The translations under genes and the position numbers were made by a program. Under the pieces are notes generated by a model, which saw only the letters and a list, made by a program, of their open reading frames with translations, had not been told where the DNA came from and made no database searches. Below are positions 7,767-14,843 of a stretch of 16,264 nt of DNA, piece by piece. Each line of letters begins with the position of its first letter. The stretch's first letter is position 1. Source of the DNA: an uncultured Oscillospiraceae bacterium. GTDB taxonomy: Bacteria > Bacillota > Clostridia > Oscillospirales > Oscillospiraceae. The stretch lies in contig CAKTED010000007.1 in NCBI GenBank assembly GCA_934546725.1, forward strand, positions 1-16,264, written 5' to 3'.

Positions 7767-7861
7767 GGGGTTGCTCCTCCCTGATATTTTGCGCCGCGGA
7801 ACGGATAAATCCGCTTCCTTGAACTCCGGGCCGCGCGGCAGTCAGGCGGCCGAAATAGAGG

Positions 7862-7881
7862 GGAACGCATTTATACGTTCC
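7862..7881 (-). repeat. Small inverted repeat upstream of livH
   Basis: GGAACG (7862-7867) and CGTTCC (7876-7881) form a 6-bp perfect stem with an 8-nt AT-rich loop in the braC-livH gap. I see no convincing promoter for livH in this gap. The function of the repeat is unknown. Confidence 0.3.
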
Positions 7882-7930
7882 GGTAGCGGCAATAAATAAT
7901 TTAAACGGTTGAAGTGAAATAAACGGTATG

Positions 7931-7963
7931 CATGGCGGGGGCTAAATAAAGTCCCCCGCCATG
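7931..7963 (-). terminator. Intercistronic hairpin after the binding-protein gene
   Basis: CATGGCGGGGG (7931-7941) and CCCCCGCCATG (7953-7963) form a perfect 11-bp stem with an 11-nt loop, 26 bp after the stop codon of the binding-protein gene. No U-tract follows on the minus strand (CATACCGTTTATTTC), so it is more likely a partial terminator or 3'-end stabiliser of the lipoprotein mRNA than a full stop. Confidence 0.6.
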
Positions 7964-7989
7964 TAAAAGCACTATTTCAAAAATCAGGC

Positions 7990-9168
7990 TCAGTCTGCTA
8001 CATGCTGTACGCCGGCGGACTCCCATGCGGCAGTCTCGTTGTTGGCGTGCTTAACATAAGCTGCGTCGCGGTTTGCATCGCCGATCTCGTTGAAGGAGAT
8101 GCTGCCGGTGATACCGGTGGTGGAAAGTCCGGCAAGGGCGTCGCGGATAGCTGTGGTATCGGTGCTGCCGGCGGCCTTGATAGCCTCGAGCGCTACGTTG
8201 TAGGCGTCATAGCCCATAACGGTAACGGCGGAAATGGTATCGTCGCCGCCGTTGTTGGTCTTGGCCTCGGCGTTATTGTTGATCCAGTCCTTCAGGCCGT
8301 TCTCAAACTCGGGGTCGCTGCCCTCGGCAAAGAAGGTGCTGACGTTGATGTTGAGGTCGGTGCCCTTTGCGGCGTTGAGAACAACGTTGGAATCCCAGGT
8401 GTCGGGAGCGACGATGGGAAGGCTGATGCCCTGAGTGGAGCACTGCTCAATGATGAGCTGAGCATAGCTGAGGGAGCAGGGGATGAAGAGGGCGTCGGCT
8501 CCGGCGTTTTTCGCGTTGGTGAGGTAAGAGGTGAAGTCGGAGTTATCGGTGGGGAAGGACTCGGTGATGATGGTCATGCCCAGGCCCTCGCCCGCTTCCT
8601 TGAAGTAGTTGATAAGGCCCTGGTCATAGTCGTTGCCGAGCTCACCGAGGCAGTAAACGGTCTTTGCGCCAAGCTTCTCGTTTGCATAGTTTGCAAGAAC
8701 GGTGCCCTGGAAGGGATCAAGGAAGCAGATCCTGAAGTAATAGTCGTTGCCGTCGGTAACAGCGGGATTGGTGCAGGTAACGCCGATAGCGGGGATCTTC
8801 GCGTTGGCGAAGGTCTCGCCCGCGGCGATGGCCACGCTGGAGCCGTAGGAACCTAGCACTACGGAGCACTTGCTGGAAACGAGCTTCGTAGCGGCTGAAA
8901 CGGCCTTATCGGTAGAGGACTCGTTATCCGCGTAAACCAGCTCGACGTTATAGGTCTTGCCGCCAACGTCTACCGTGTTCACGAGGCTGTTTGCATACTG
9001 CATGCCGAGGATCTCCTGCTTGCCGCCTGCGCCGTTGGCGCCGGACTGGGGCTCATAAACGCCGATGTAGATAGTGTCGCCTTTTGCGGAGCTGTTATCC
9101 TTGCCGCATGCGCAGAGGGCGAATACCATGCACAAGGCAAGAAGCAGCGCAACTGTTTTCTTTGCCAT
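7990..9168 (-). CDS. Branched-chain amino-acid type ABC transporter substrate-binding lipoprotein
   Basis: The extracytoplasmic receptor of the importer (LivJ/LivK/BraC-like; Peripla_BP type 1 fold), 392 residues. A signal peptide MAKKTVALLLALCMVFALCA ends in a lipobox with Cys21, so the mature protein should be lipid-anchored. The IYIGVYEPQSGANGAGG start of the mature domain, the CSVVLGSYGSS segment and the VMGYDAYNVALEAIKAAG helix are characteristic. An AGGAGG site lies 9 nt before ATG 9166-9168. Substrate is not certain: family members bind Leu/Ile/Val but also other amino acids, amides or urea. It is the promoter-proximal gene of the five-gene importer operon. Confidence 0.93.
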   Translation of the reverse strand: MAKKTVALLLALCMVFALCACGKDNSSAKGDTIYIGVYEPQSGANGAGGKQEILGMQYANSLVNTVDVGGKTYNVELVYADNESSTDKAVSAATKLVSSKCSVVLGSYGSSVAIAAGETFANAKIPAIGVTCTNPAVTDGNDYYFRICFLDPFQGTVLANYANEKLGAKTVYCLGELGNDYDQGLINYFKEAGEGLGMTIITESFPTDNSDFTSYLTNAKNAGADALFIPCSLSYAQLIIEQCSTQGISLPIVAPDTWDSNVVLNAAKGTDLNINVSTFFAEGSDPEFENGLKDWINNNAEAKTNNGGDDTISAVTVMGYDAYNVALEAIKAAGSTDTTAIRDALAGLSTTGITGSISFNEIGDANRDAAYVKHANNETAAWESAGVQHVAD

Positions 9169-9201
9169 TTTCGTTTTCCTCCTAAGAAAATCTTAATACC
9201 C

Positions 9202-9235
9202 TCCCCCCGGGAAAAACGCGCTTCCTTCAGGGGGA
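9202..9235 (-). promoter_or_regulatory. 5'-terminal hairpin in the binding-protein mRNA leader
   Basis: On the minus strand TCCCCC (near the predicted start, 9230-9235) can pair with GGGGGA (9202-9207). A second small stem, TAAGA/TCTTA, abuts the AGGAGG site. This may affect stability or translation; it is not a recognised riboswitch. Confidence 0.35.
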
Positions 9236-9241
9236 TGGTTT

Positions 9242-9270
9242 ATTTTACACTTTATTACTCTGATTTGCAA
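9242..9270 (-). promoter_or_regulatory. Sigma-A promoter of the liv importer operon
   Basis: TTGCAA (9265-9270) and TAAAAT (9242-9247) are separated by exactly 17 bp on the minus strand, with an AT-rich upstream stretch that could serve as an UP element. The leader is about 67 nt. The rest of the 287-bp gap up to 9455 is AT-rich and holds nothing else I can name. Confidence 0.75.
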
Positions 9271-9455
9271 GATTATTTTTGCAGTTTTTTGCACCTATTT
9301 TTTCATTATTCGTCAGGAAATTTGTCTAATGAGCAGAAATTTTACGTTGAAATGAACTTGCGGCGTTTTTTGTCTTCAAAGGCCGATTGACCAATGCACG
9401 GTATTCTGATTTTTATTCATCGCGTGGCGGTATAACATATTAAAAAAGCGGAACC

Positions 9456-10139
9456 TTATTTATCAACGCGGTAGATGAGCTTTTCGCTTCTGTTCGGCAG
9501 GTAATACGGAAAATCCGCCCGATGGCTTTCCCTCAGCCGTCCCATGGCGCTGCCGGGCGCGTCGGGATTGCCGCCGAAATACGTTATATATTCCCGTGCC
9601 TCATCCGCGTCCCTGAGCGGTTGGCCAAACTCCGCGCTGAAGCCCTCCACGCTGTGGTCAAGCCCTTCGAGAGCTTCCGCCACGAGGTAATCGCGCAGCC
9701 GCAGCGGAGAAGCTTCGCCCTTCGGCAGCACGTGACTGCTCTTATCCTCCTTGACAACGAGGATAAGCCGCTTCCGGCACAGCGAGAGATATTTCGTAAG
9801 CTCCTTATCAAAATGCCCCGCCGAGACCATCACGACGTTATCCCAGGAGGCCTCATAGTCGTTCCAGTCCCCCTCGAGCACGGTGAGGCGCTCCAGCCCC
9901 AGCCGCTCTTTTTCGCTTCTGAGCACGGAAAGCGCCAGACCGCTGCGATCCACGCCGCATACGTCGTAGCCTCGCCGCGCCAGCTCTCTTGCGAGGTAGC
10001 CCGTTCCGCAGCCGAGGTCGCAAACGCTCTCGCCCTCGGGCAGCAGCTTCTCCAGCGCGTCCGCCAGCACAGCCGCATAGCCCGTAAAGGCCAGCGCACG
10101 CTCATACCACTCAATTCGCCTTTCGCTCCACTCGAACAC
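9456..10139 (-). CDS. Class I SAM-dependent methyltransferase, substrate unknown
   Basis: A 227-residue cytoplasmic protein with a Rossmann-type SAM-binding motif I, VCDLGCGTGYLARELARRG (39-57), followed by the acidic VCGVDRSG at the end of beta-2. LEGDWNDY fits motif II/III. The rest of the sequence does not place it in a specific subfamily, so the acceptor is unknown. I start it at GTG 10137-10139 because AGGAGG sits 8 nt upstream; the open frame reaches a further GTG at 10179-10181 with no comparable site. It has no obvious operon partner, being separated from the VanW gene by a strong terminator. No convincing promoter was found. Confidence 0.85.
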   Translation of the reverse strand: MFEWSERRIEWYERALAFTGYAAVLADALEKLLPEGESVCDLGCGTGYLARELARRGYDVCGVDRSGLALSVLRSEKERLGLERLTVLEGDWNDYEASWDNVVMVSAGHFDKELTKYLSLCRKRLILVVKEDKSSHVLPKGEASPLRLRDYLVAEALEGLDHSVEGFSAEFGQPLRDADEAREYITYFGGNPDAPGSAMGRLRESHRADFPYYLPNRSEKLIYRVDK

Positions 10140-10147
10140 GTTCGATT

Positions 10148-10153
10148 CCTCCT
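10148..10153 (-). promoter_or_regulatory. Ribosome binding site fixing the methyltransferase GTG start
   Basis: AGGAGG on the minus strand, 8 nt before GTG 10137-10139, and inside what would otherwise be coding sequence if the upstream GTG were used. Confidence 0.75.
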
Positions 10154-10223
10154 GCTTTTTATTGCCGCTCTGCGCCCCCACTCACCGCAAGTCAGGCAGA
10201 GGGAGCGGAGTTTATTATCTGCC

Positions 10224-10290
10224 GTCATTCAGAGCCTGCGCAGCGGGCGAAGAATCCCCTCGTTGGTTCTGCCGCAGGAAACGACTGCCG
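10224..10290. repeat. Dispersed repeat, half-unit (locus 3)
   Basis: GTCATTCAGAG, then GCGAAGAATCCCC, then GTTGGTTC. It aligns with 13561-13627 on the same strand and with the reverse complement of 3848-3914. It lies in the 205-bp gap between the methyltransferase start and the VanW gene end, next to the VanW terminator. Confidence 0.7.
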
Positions 10291-10296
10291 CTCAAA

Positions 10297-10328
10297 ATAA
10301 GGGTCTGACAGCGCCGTCAGACCCTTAT
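10297..10328 (-). terminator. Terminator of the hemW-VanW unit
   Basis: ATAAGGGTCTGAC (10297-10309) and GTCAGACCCTTAT (10316-10328) form a perfect 13-bp stem with a 6-nt loop, followed on the minus strand by TTTGAG after the closing TTAT. It begins 16 bp after the VanW gene stop codon. Confidence 0.8.
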
Positions 10329-10344
10329 ATAATATGTATAAGCT

Positions 10345-12213
10345 TTATTCGGCCTCTTCTTCCAGCGCCGGCTCGGGCGAAGGCTCAGCGCTCGGCGCAG
10401 GCTCCTCCGTCGGCTCTGTACCCGGCTCAGGAGTCGAACCTGGCTCCGTCGAGGGCGTTGGCTCCTCCGTCGGCTCGGACGAAGGCTCTGCACTCGGCTC
10501 AGGAGTCGGATCCGGCTCCGTCGAGGGCGTTGGCTCCTCCGTCGGCTCGGGCGAAGGCTCTGCGCTCGGCTTGGGCGGCTCTACGCTCGGGTCATAGAGG
10601 TAAAGCTCGCCCGGAGCAACAAGAACGACCTGATCGCGCTTGCTGTAAACGCTCACATCCTCGAGCGCCTGACTTATCCGCTTTCCGTCTCCGTCATAAA
10701 CAGACTTATACGTCTCGACCCTGTAGCCGGTTATGCCATAGGTCTTCGTCTTTGTATGGCCGGGCGCGACCGATGCGTCCTCCTCGTACTTCACGTCGTA
10801 ATTATACGTTTCGGTGACAGAGTACGTCATTTCAACGTGCGTATCGTCCGTTTTCGTGCCGTATATCTCGCAGTAAAGCTTTCCGCCCTCGCGCCAGGCG
10901 CATATTTTGATCGGATACTCGGTATTGTTGGAGAATTTGAAGTCCGGCCCGCCCCAGCTTACCGTTGCATCCATGCCAAGCGGAACATAACTTGCAGCGT
11001 AAAGGTGGCAGGTGCGGTATACTGTCTTGAGATTTGCCAGGAGGCAGCAGTAATAAATGGAGCTTGAGACCTGGCAGATGCCTCCGCCCACCTGATCGAC
11101 CGTCTGTCCGTTAATATATGCCGGCGCACCGCCGAAGCCGCGTGCCGTTGTGCGCTCGCCAACAACGTCGTTAAACGAGAAAACATCCCCCGGCATCATC
11201 TGATAGCCGTCTACTTCCTTTGCGGCAAGCTCGATATTCTTCGAGCGCGTCTCGTTCGCCGTGAGAGATGAGGTCCACGATGCCAGCTTATCGCGGTAAA
11301 GCAGCGCGCTCAGCTCCTCCGTGCTCGTTTCCGGCTCTATCGTCTCGAGCGGCACTGTGATAACTGTGCCGTCCTCCGCCGCATCGTAAAGGCGCTTTGC
11401 CTCGGCAAGATCAAACGTAAGACCCACTCTGCTTTCCGTAACGCTGAAGTCATCGTTGAACTCCGCGTTCTTCGGCTCGCGGCAGACAAGCTTATGGATA
11501 TCGTCCACGGAAAGACTCTCCGGCTCGGTGCTGGAGGGCGTATACTCTACCGTTCCGTATTTCCCGCTCTCCACAGCGTCGCAGACAAGTCTGTACACCT
11601 CGTCCTCGTCCACGAGCATGCCCGAGGCGCCCTTCACTATCGTCAGGCTGCTGCCGTTTACGGTGTAGGCGCTGTCCACAAGCGAGGAATTTACCTCCGC
11701 TGCGGTCTCGGCGATCCTCTCCTTGAGCTTTGCCTCGTCAATGCCATCGCCAAAAAGCTCCTTTTTGCCCCCGAGGCTGCCGATATAGCTCAGGACGCTG
11801 ACCTTTCCGTTCCTTCGGCCGTAATTCCACGCGGCGCTGGCGGCGTCCTTCGCATTATAGCTTTTAAGCATATCGCTCTTCGTCAGCCGCATCGTCTTCC
11901 CGCCGGGGAACTCCACGCTTATCTCCGTGCTCACGGACTCCAGCTCAAACGTCAGGTGTTCCTCTGCTTCGGCCTGGCTCAGACCGCCGAGCGAAACGCC
12001 CCAGGCATAGACATTCGGCAAAACCGTATCGCACGAGTGCGCGGATACCGCCGCCCAGGCCGCCGCGCCGCAGATAATGAGCACGAGCACCAGGCAGACG
12101 GCAAGCACAGCGCGCGAGCCGCCCTTTTTACTTTTTCCGCGCTTCACCGGCGCTTTTGCATCTGTACCTTTCCGCGCGCCGTCACGCGTGGATTTTGAAC
12201 TTACAAGCTTCAT
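10345..12213 (-). CDS. VanW-family membrane-anchored wall protein with G5-like region and Pro/Glu repeat tail
   Basis: A 622-residue protein. A basic cytoplasmic N-terminus is followed by one membrane segment (about 35-57), so most of it is outside the cell. Then come peptidoglycan-binding-4-like modules (about 75-245), and a VanW domain (about 316-451) with NIELAAKEVDGYQMMPGDVF and VGGGICQVSSSIYY. A G5-like beta segment follows (about 460-534). The tail from about 541 is almost all Pro, Glu, Ser and Thr, built from a 24-residue repeat. VanW-domain proteins occur in glycopeptide-resistance clusters and widely elsewhere; the biochemical role is not established. I chose ATG 12211-12213 over an in-frame TTG at 12238-12240, though only a weak GGCGGTG site precedes it. 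It lies 31 bp after hemW and is probably co-transcribed. Confidence 0.88.
   Translation of the reverse strand: MKLVSSKSTRDGARKGTDAKAPVKRGKSKKGGSRAVLAVCLVLVLIICGAAAWAAVSAHSCDTVLPNVYAWGVSLGGLSQAEAEEHLTFELESVSTEISVEFPGGKTMRLTKSDMLKSYNAKDAASAAWNYGRRNGKVSVLSYIGSLGGKKELFGDGIDEAKLKERIAETAAEVNSSLVDSAYTVNGSSLTIVKGASGMLVDEDEVYRLVCDAVESGKYGTVEYTPSSTEPESLSVDDIHKLVCREPKNAEFNDDFSVTESRVGLTFDLAEAKRLYDAAEDGTVITVPLETIEPETSTEELSALLYRDKLASWTSSLTANETRSKNIELAAKEVDGYQMMPGDVFSFNDVVGERTTARGFGGAPAYINGQTVDQVGGGICQVSSSIYYCCLLANLKTVYRTCHLYAASYVPLGMDATVSWGGPDFKFSNNTEYPIKICAWREGGKLYCEIYGTKTDDTHVEMTYSVTETYNYDVKYEEDASVAPGHTKTKTYGITGYRVETYKSVYDGDGKRISQALEDVSVYSKRDQVVLVAPGELYLYDPSVEPPKPSAEPSPEPTEEPTPSTEPDPTPEPSAEPSSEPTEEPTPSTEPGSTPEPGTEPTEEPAPSAEPSPEPALEEEAE
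10442..10570. repeat. 72-bp tandem repeat inside the VanW gene tail
   Basis: The unit beginning GGCTCCGTCGAGGGCG at 10442 recurs at 10514 with few changes (second copy partial, to about 10570). It encodes the 24-residue Pro/Glu/Thr/Ser repeat (TEEPTPSTEP core); a degenerate third copy lies at about 10380-10441. Such arrays are prone to length change. Confidence 0.8.
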
Positions 12214-12244
12214 TCTGCACCGCCAATTTTTACCACTCAAATTT

Positions 12245-13444
12245 TCAGAACAGGCTGGAATAATAGTCCTCTTTTTTCCAGGGTGTGCTCATATTGTATT
12301 TTTTCTCCGCAAGCTCGTCGAGCATTTCGCCGATGAGACTGTTTGAAACAAGGAAGCCGCGCGGCGTAAAGCTCCAGCGCCCGCCCTGCTCTTTGGCGTA
12401 ACCGTATTTCTGATACGAGCGCAGCAGCGGCTCGATGGCCCTGAAGCCGCCGCGAAAGAATTTTTCATAGTCCTCCGCCGAAACGCCATACGTTGTGCGC
12501 ATTCCGAGCATAATATACTCGGCGGAGCGCTCGCGCAGCCCCGTCTCCTCCAGCTCCTTCACGAGCGGCTCGCCAGAAAGCGCGGAGGAAATATATTTTT
12601 CCACATCGTCCGTAAAGCTGTAGCGCGTGCCGCCCATAAGCGACGCCGCCGATGCGCCGAAGCCCGCGTAATCGCCCAGCAGCCAGTACTTCATATTGTG
12701 CCGCGACTCGCGCCCGCGCTGGGCGAAGTTTGAAATTTCGTACTGGGCATAGCCGTTCGAGGCGAGAAAATCCACCATATAAAGATACATGTCCGCCTGC
12801 GTATCATCGTCCGGAATAAGCTCCGTGCCCCGGTATTTATACAGCTCCGTGCCCTCCTCCAGCTTCAGCCCATAGCCGGAGACGTGCTCCGGGGCAAGCA
12901 GCACCGCGCGCATGAGCGTATCCGCCCAATCCTCGCGCGTCTGCGCGGGCAGGCCGTAAATGAGGTCGAGGCTCACGTTTTCAAAGCCCGCGGCGCGCGC
13001 GTTTTCCACAGCGTCCCGCACCTGCTCGAAGCTGTGTCTGCGGTTTATGAAGCGCAGGATCGAGTCGTTTGCAGACTGCATGCCGATGGATATGCGGTTA
13101 AAGCCCGCGCGGCGCAGCCTTCTGAGATCGTCGAGACCTATGCTGTCCGGGTTCGCCTCAAGCGTCACCTCGGAATCCACCATCACCCGGCAGCAGCGCT
13201 TGAGCGTATCGAAAATTTTTATAAGATTCTTCGCGCCGTACCAGCTCGGCGTACCGCCGCCGAAATACACCGTATCGACATAATACCCCTCAAGTCTCGG
13301 GGCAAACTCGGTGAGATGCTTTATTATCGCCTGCTGATAGGCGTCTGTCAGGTCGCGCCGCCCCTGCGTGGAGCAGAAGTCGCAATACGCGCAGCGCGAG
13401 GCGCAGAACGGTATGTGAAAATATATTCCGATGCGTTTTTCCAT
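12245..13444 (-). CDS. hemW: Heme chaperone HemW (radical SAM, formerly annotated as coproporphyrinogen III oxidase-like)
   Basis: A 399-residue cytoplasmic radical SAM protein. The 4Fe-4S cluster motif is Cys14-Cys18-Cys21 (HIPFCASRCAYCDFC), with the extra Cys24 typical of HemW. FGGGTPS (61-67) is the SAM-binding glycine motif. DLIYGLPAQT, YEISNFAQ and HNMKYW are HemW-type segments, and a HemW C-terminal domain follows. Family knowledge: HemW binds heme and delivers it to target proteins, and is not itself a coproporphyrinogen dehydrogenase. AAGGAG lies 8 nt before ATG 13442-13444. It heads a two-gene unit with the VanW protein; no functional link between the two is evident. Confidence 0.92.
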   Translation of the reverse strand: MEKRIGIYFHIPFCASRCAYCDFCSTQGRRDLTDAYQQAIIKHLTEFAPRLEGYYVDTVYFGGGTPSWYGAKNLIKIFDTLKRCCRVMVDSEVTLEANPDSIGLDDLRRLRRAGFNRISIGMQSANDSILRFINRRHSFEQVRDAVENARAAGFENVSLDLIYGLPAQTREDWADTLMRAVLLAPEHVSGYGLKLEEGTELYKYRGTELIPDDDTQADMYLYMVDFLASNGYAQYEISNFAQRGRESRHNMKYWLLGDYAGFGASAASLMGGTRYSFTDDVEKYISSALSGEPLVKELEETGLRERSAEYIMLGMRTTYGVSAEDYEKFFRGGFRAIEPLLRSYQKYGYAKEQGGRWSFTPRGFLVSNSLIGEMLDELAEKKYNMSTPWKKEDYYSSLF

Positions 13445-13476
13445 CCCGCCGCTCCTTCTTTATTATGTGTAAATAC

Positions 13477-13506
13477 AGAGTACACCCTCGCGGAATATTG
13501 TGTCAA
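13477..13506 (-). promoter_or_regulatory. Probable promoter of hemW
   Basis: On the minus strand TTGACA (13501-13506) is followed after 18 bp by TACTCT (13477-13482). The -35 is perfect and the -10 weak. It would give a leader of about 25 nt. Confidence 0.5.
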
Positions 13507-13560
13507 TTAAAAAGCGTTACAATTACGCTCTTTGTATGCGCGACGTATCCTTTTTCGCGC

Positions 13561-13677
13561 GTCATTCAGAGGGAGCGTCAGCGACCGAAGAATCCCCACG
13601 TTGGTTCAACCACGGCAGCGACATCGCACCGCTCTGCCCTCCACGGGGGATTCCACGGCCTGCGGCCTCTGAATGAC
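13561..13677. repeat. Dispersed palindromic repeat, full unit (locus 2)
   Basis: A 117-bp unit bounded by perfect 12-bp inverted ends, GTCATTCAGAGG (13561-13572) and CCTCTGAATGAC (13666-13677), with inner complementary AATCCCC (13591-13597) and GGGGATT (13646-13652). Its left half matches copies B and locus 3; its right half matches copy A in reverse complement. It lies between metA and the hemW promoter and has no coding potential. Confidence 0.85.
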
Positions 13678-13718
13678 GGAGACCTTCGCCCTCCGCGTCC
13701 ACTGTGACGCACTCTTCT

Positions 13719-13782
13719 GCCCCTCCGTGGGGGATCCCCGCTGCGCGAGGATGACGGAAGAGAGCGCGGCCCTCCCGCGTCC
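13719..13782. repeat. Dispersed repeat variant with GTCATCC core (locus 2)
   Basis: Reverse complement of copy C at 3956-4018: GGGGATCCCC, then GCGCGAGGATGACGGA, then GCG and GACGCG-type ends. It begins about 27 bp beyond the metA stop codon. The 13445-13808 gap is otherwise only the hemW promoter and a weak 5-bp hairpin (13513-13529). Confidence 0.75.
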
Positions 13783-13808
13783 ACAACCGCCGCCCCGATC
13801 TCCCGCGA

Positions 13809-14723
13809 TCAGAGCTTCGTAAGGTCGTAGGGCGTGGTCTGATAGACGTAGTAATTAAGCCAGTTGGTATAAAGCAGCTGAGCGTGTGCGCGCCACTTGA
13901 CGAGCGGCGGCTTCGTGGGATCGTTATCGCGGAAGTAATTTTCCGGCACATCGGGGTCGATGCCCTTCTTCACGTCGCGCTCATACTCAAGCTGTAGGGT
14001 ATTGGCGTCATACTCCGGGTGACCCATGATGAAGAAGCGGCGGTTATCCTCGCTCTTCACGGCAAAAACGCCCGCCTTATCCGACATGGAGAGCAGCTCC
14101 AGCTCCGGATTATTCACAATGTCCTCGGCTCTCACGCCGGTATAGCGCGAATGGGGGATATAAAACTCATCATCGAAGCCGCGGAAGAAGGGCGAATTAC
14201 GCTTTTCCACGGTGTGGCGGTAAACGCCGGAGAGCTTTCTGGGCAGGTCGTATTTCTCAATGCCGTAGTGGTAGAAAAGCCCCGCCTGCGCGCCCCAGCA
14301 GATATGCAGCGTGCAGTGGACGTTCGTCTTGCTCCACTCCATGATGCGGCAGAGCTCCGGCCAGTAATCCACGTCCTTAAACTCCAGCTTCTCTACCGGC
14401 GCGCCGGTGATTATCATGCCGTCGTAATGCCTGTCCTTTATCTCGTCGAACGTTCTGTAAAAGGACTCGAGGTGCTCCTCGTCAACGTTTCTGGCCTCGT
14501 GGCTGATGGTTCTGAGCAGCTCCACCTCGATCTGCAGCGGCGTATTGGAAAGCTTGCGCAGCAGCTGTGTTTCCGTAACTATCTTCGTGGGCATCAGGTT
14601 CAGGATAAGCAGCTTGAGCGGCCGGATATCCTGATGCATTGCCCGCAGCTCGGTCATGACGAAAATGTTTTCACTCTCAAGAATGCTGCGCGCGGGCAGC
14701 GAATCGGCTATTTTAATAGGCAT
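13809..14723 (-). CDS. metA: Homoserine O-acyltransferase MetA, predicted to use acetyl-CoA
   Basis: Activates homoserine by O-acylation, the first committed step of methionine synthesis in the cytoplasm. The 304-residue product aligns end to end with the MetA family: [20 protein letters not shown] near the N-terminus, catalytic Cys142 in [11 protein letters not shown], and His235 and Glu237 in MGHPEYDA. The C-terminal [16 protein letters not shown] is also conserved. Residue 111 is Glu (GAPVEKLEF), where E. coli MetA has Gly; published work on Bacillus cereus MetA ties Glu111 to acetyl-CoA and Gly111 to succinyl-CoA. GGAGG lies 8-9 nt before the ATG. It is downstream of the rplA terminator and should be a separate transcript, but I see no convincing promoter or SAM riboswitch. 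Confidence 0.95.
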   Translation of the reverse strand: MPIKIADSLPARSILESENIFVMTELRAMHQDIRPLKLLILNLMPTKIVTETQLLRKLSNTPLQIEVELLRTISHEARNVDEEHLESFYRTFDEIKDRHYDGMIITGAPVEKLEFKDVDYWPELCRIMEWSKTNVHCTLHICWGAQAGLFYHYGIEKYDLPRKLSGVYRHTVEKRNSPFFRGFDDEFYIPHSRYTGVRAEDIVNNPELELLSMSDKAGVFAVKSEDNRRFFIMGHPEYDANTLQLEYERDVKKGIDPDVPENYFRDNDPTKPPLVKWRAHAQLLYTNWLNYYVYQTTPYDLTKL

Positions 14724-14743
14724 TTCTGATCCTCCACGTTTAC

Positions 14744-14760
14744 CCGGCAGCGCGTGCCGG
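14744..14760. promoter_or_regulatory. Hairpin in the metA leader
   Basis: CCGGCA/TGCCGG with a 5-nt GCGCG loop. Towards metA (minus strand) it ends 8 nt before the GGAGG site. On the plus strand it is followed by TTTTT and so resembles a terminator facing the other way, although no plus-strand gene precedes it. Confidence 0.4.
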
Positions 14761-14770
14761 TTTTTCCTGT

Positions 14771-14801
14771 AAAAAAGGGGACGACGAAAAACGCCGTCCC
14801 C
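14771..14801 (-). terminator. Rho-independent terminator of the nusG-rplK-rplA unit
   Basis: GGGGACG/CGTCCCC extended by three inner pairs (one G-U) around a TTTTT loop, followed directly by TTTTTT on the minus strand. It lies about 43 bp after the rplA stop codon, before metA. Confidence 0.9.
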
Positions 14802-14843
14802 GATAATTATGCGGTGCTGCCCCTGAAAAAAAGGGGGGGTGGC

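Noticed and set aside
8002..8856. Plus-strand Gly/Val-rich open frame (284 codons)
   Set aside because: Exact antisense of the binding-protein gene; no domain or start signal.
9271..9455. CodY-type operator upstream of the importer operon
   Set aside because: AT-rich stretches such as AAATTTCTG are present but none approaches the 15-bp CodY consensus closely enough.
10155..10230. Promoter for the methyltransferase (GATAAT-like -10)
   Set aside because: No acceptable -35 at the right distance; may be chance AT-rich sequence.
10334..10597. Plus-strand Gly/Ser/Val repeat protein
   Set aside because: Antisense reading of the Pro/Glu/Thr repeat tail of the VanW protein; the repeats explain it.
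13513..13529. Terminator AGCGT/ACGCT followed by TTTTTAATT upstream of hemW
   Set aside because: Only a 5-bp stem with a 7-nt loop, overlapping the edge of the hemW promoter; it might end metA transcripts but is too weak to call.
14801..14843. metA promoter (CATAAT near 14807)
   Set aside because: The candidate -35 is a poly-T run at a poor 15-bp spacing, and the start would lie before the rplA terminator.
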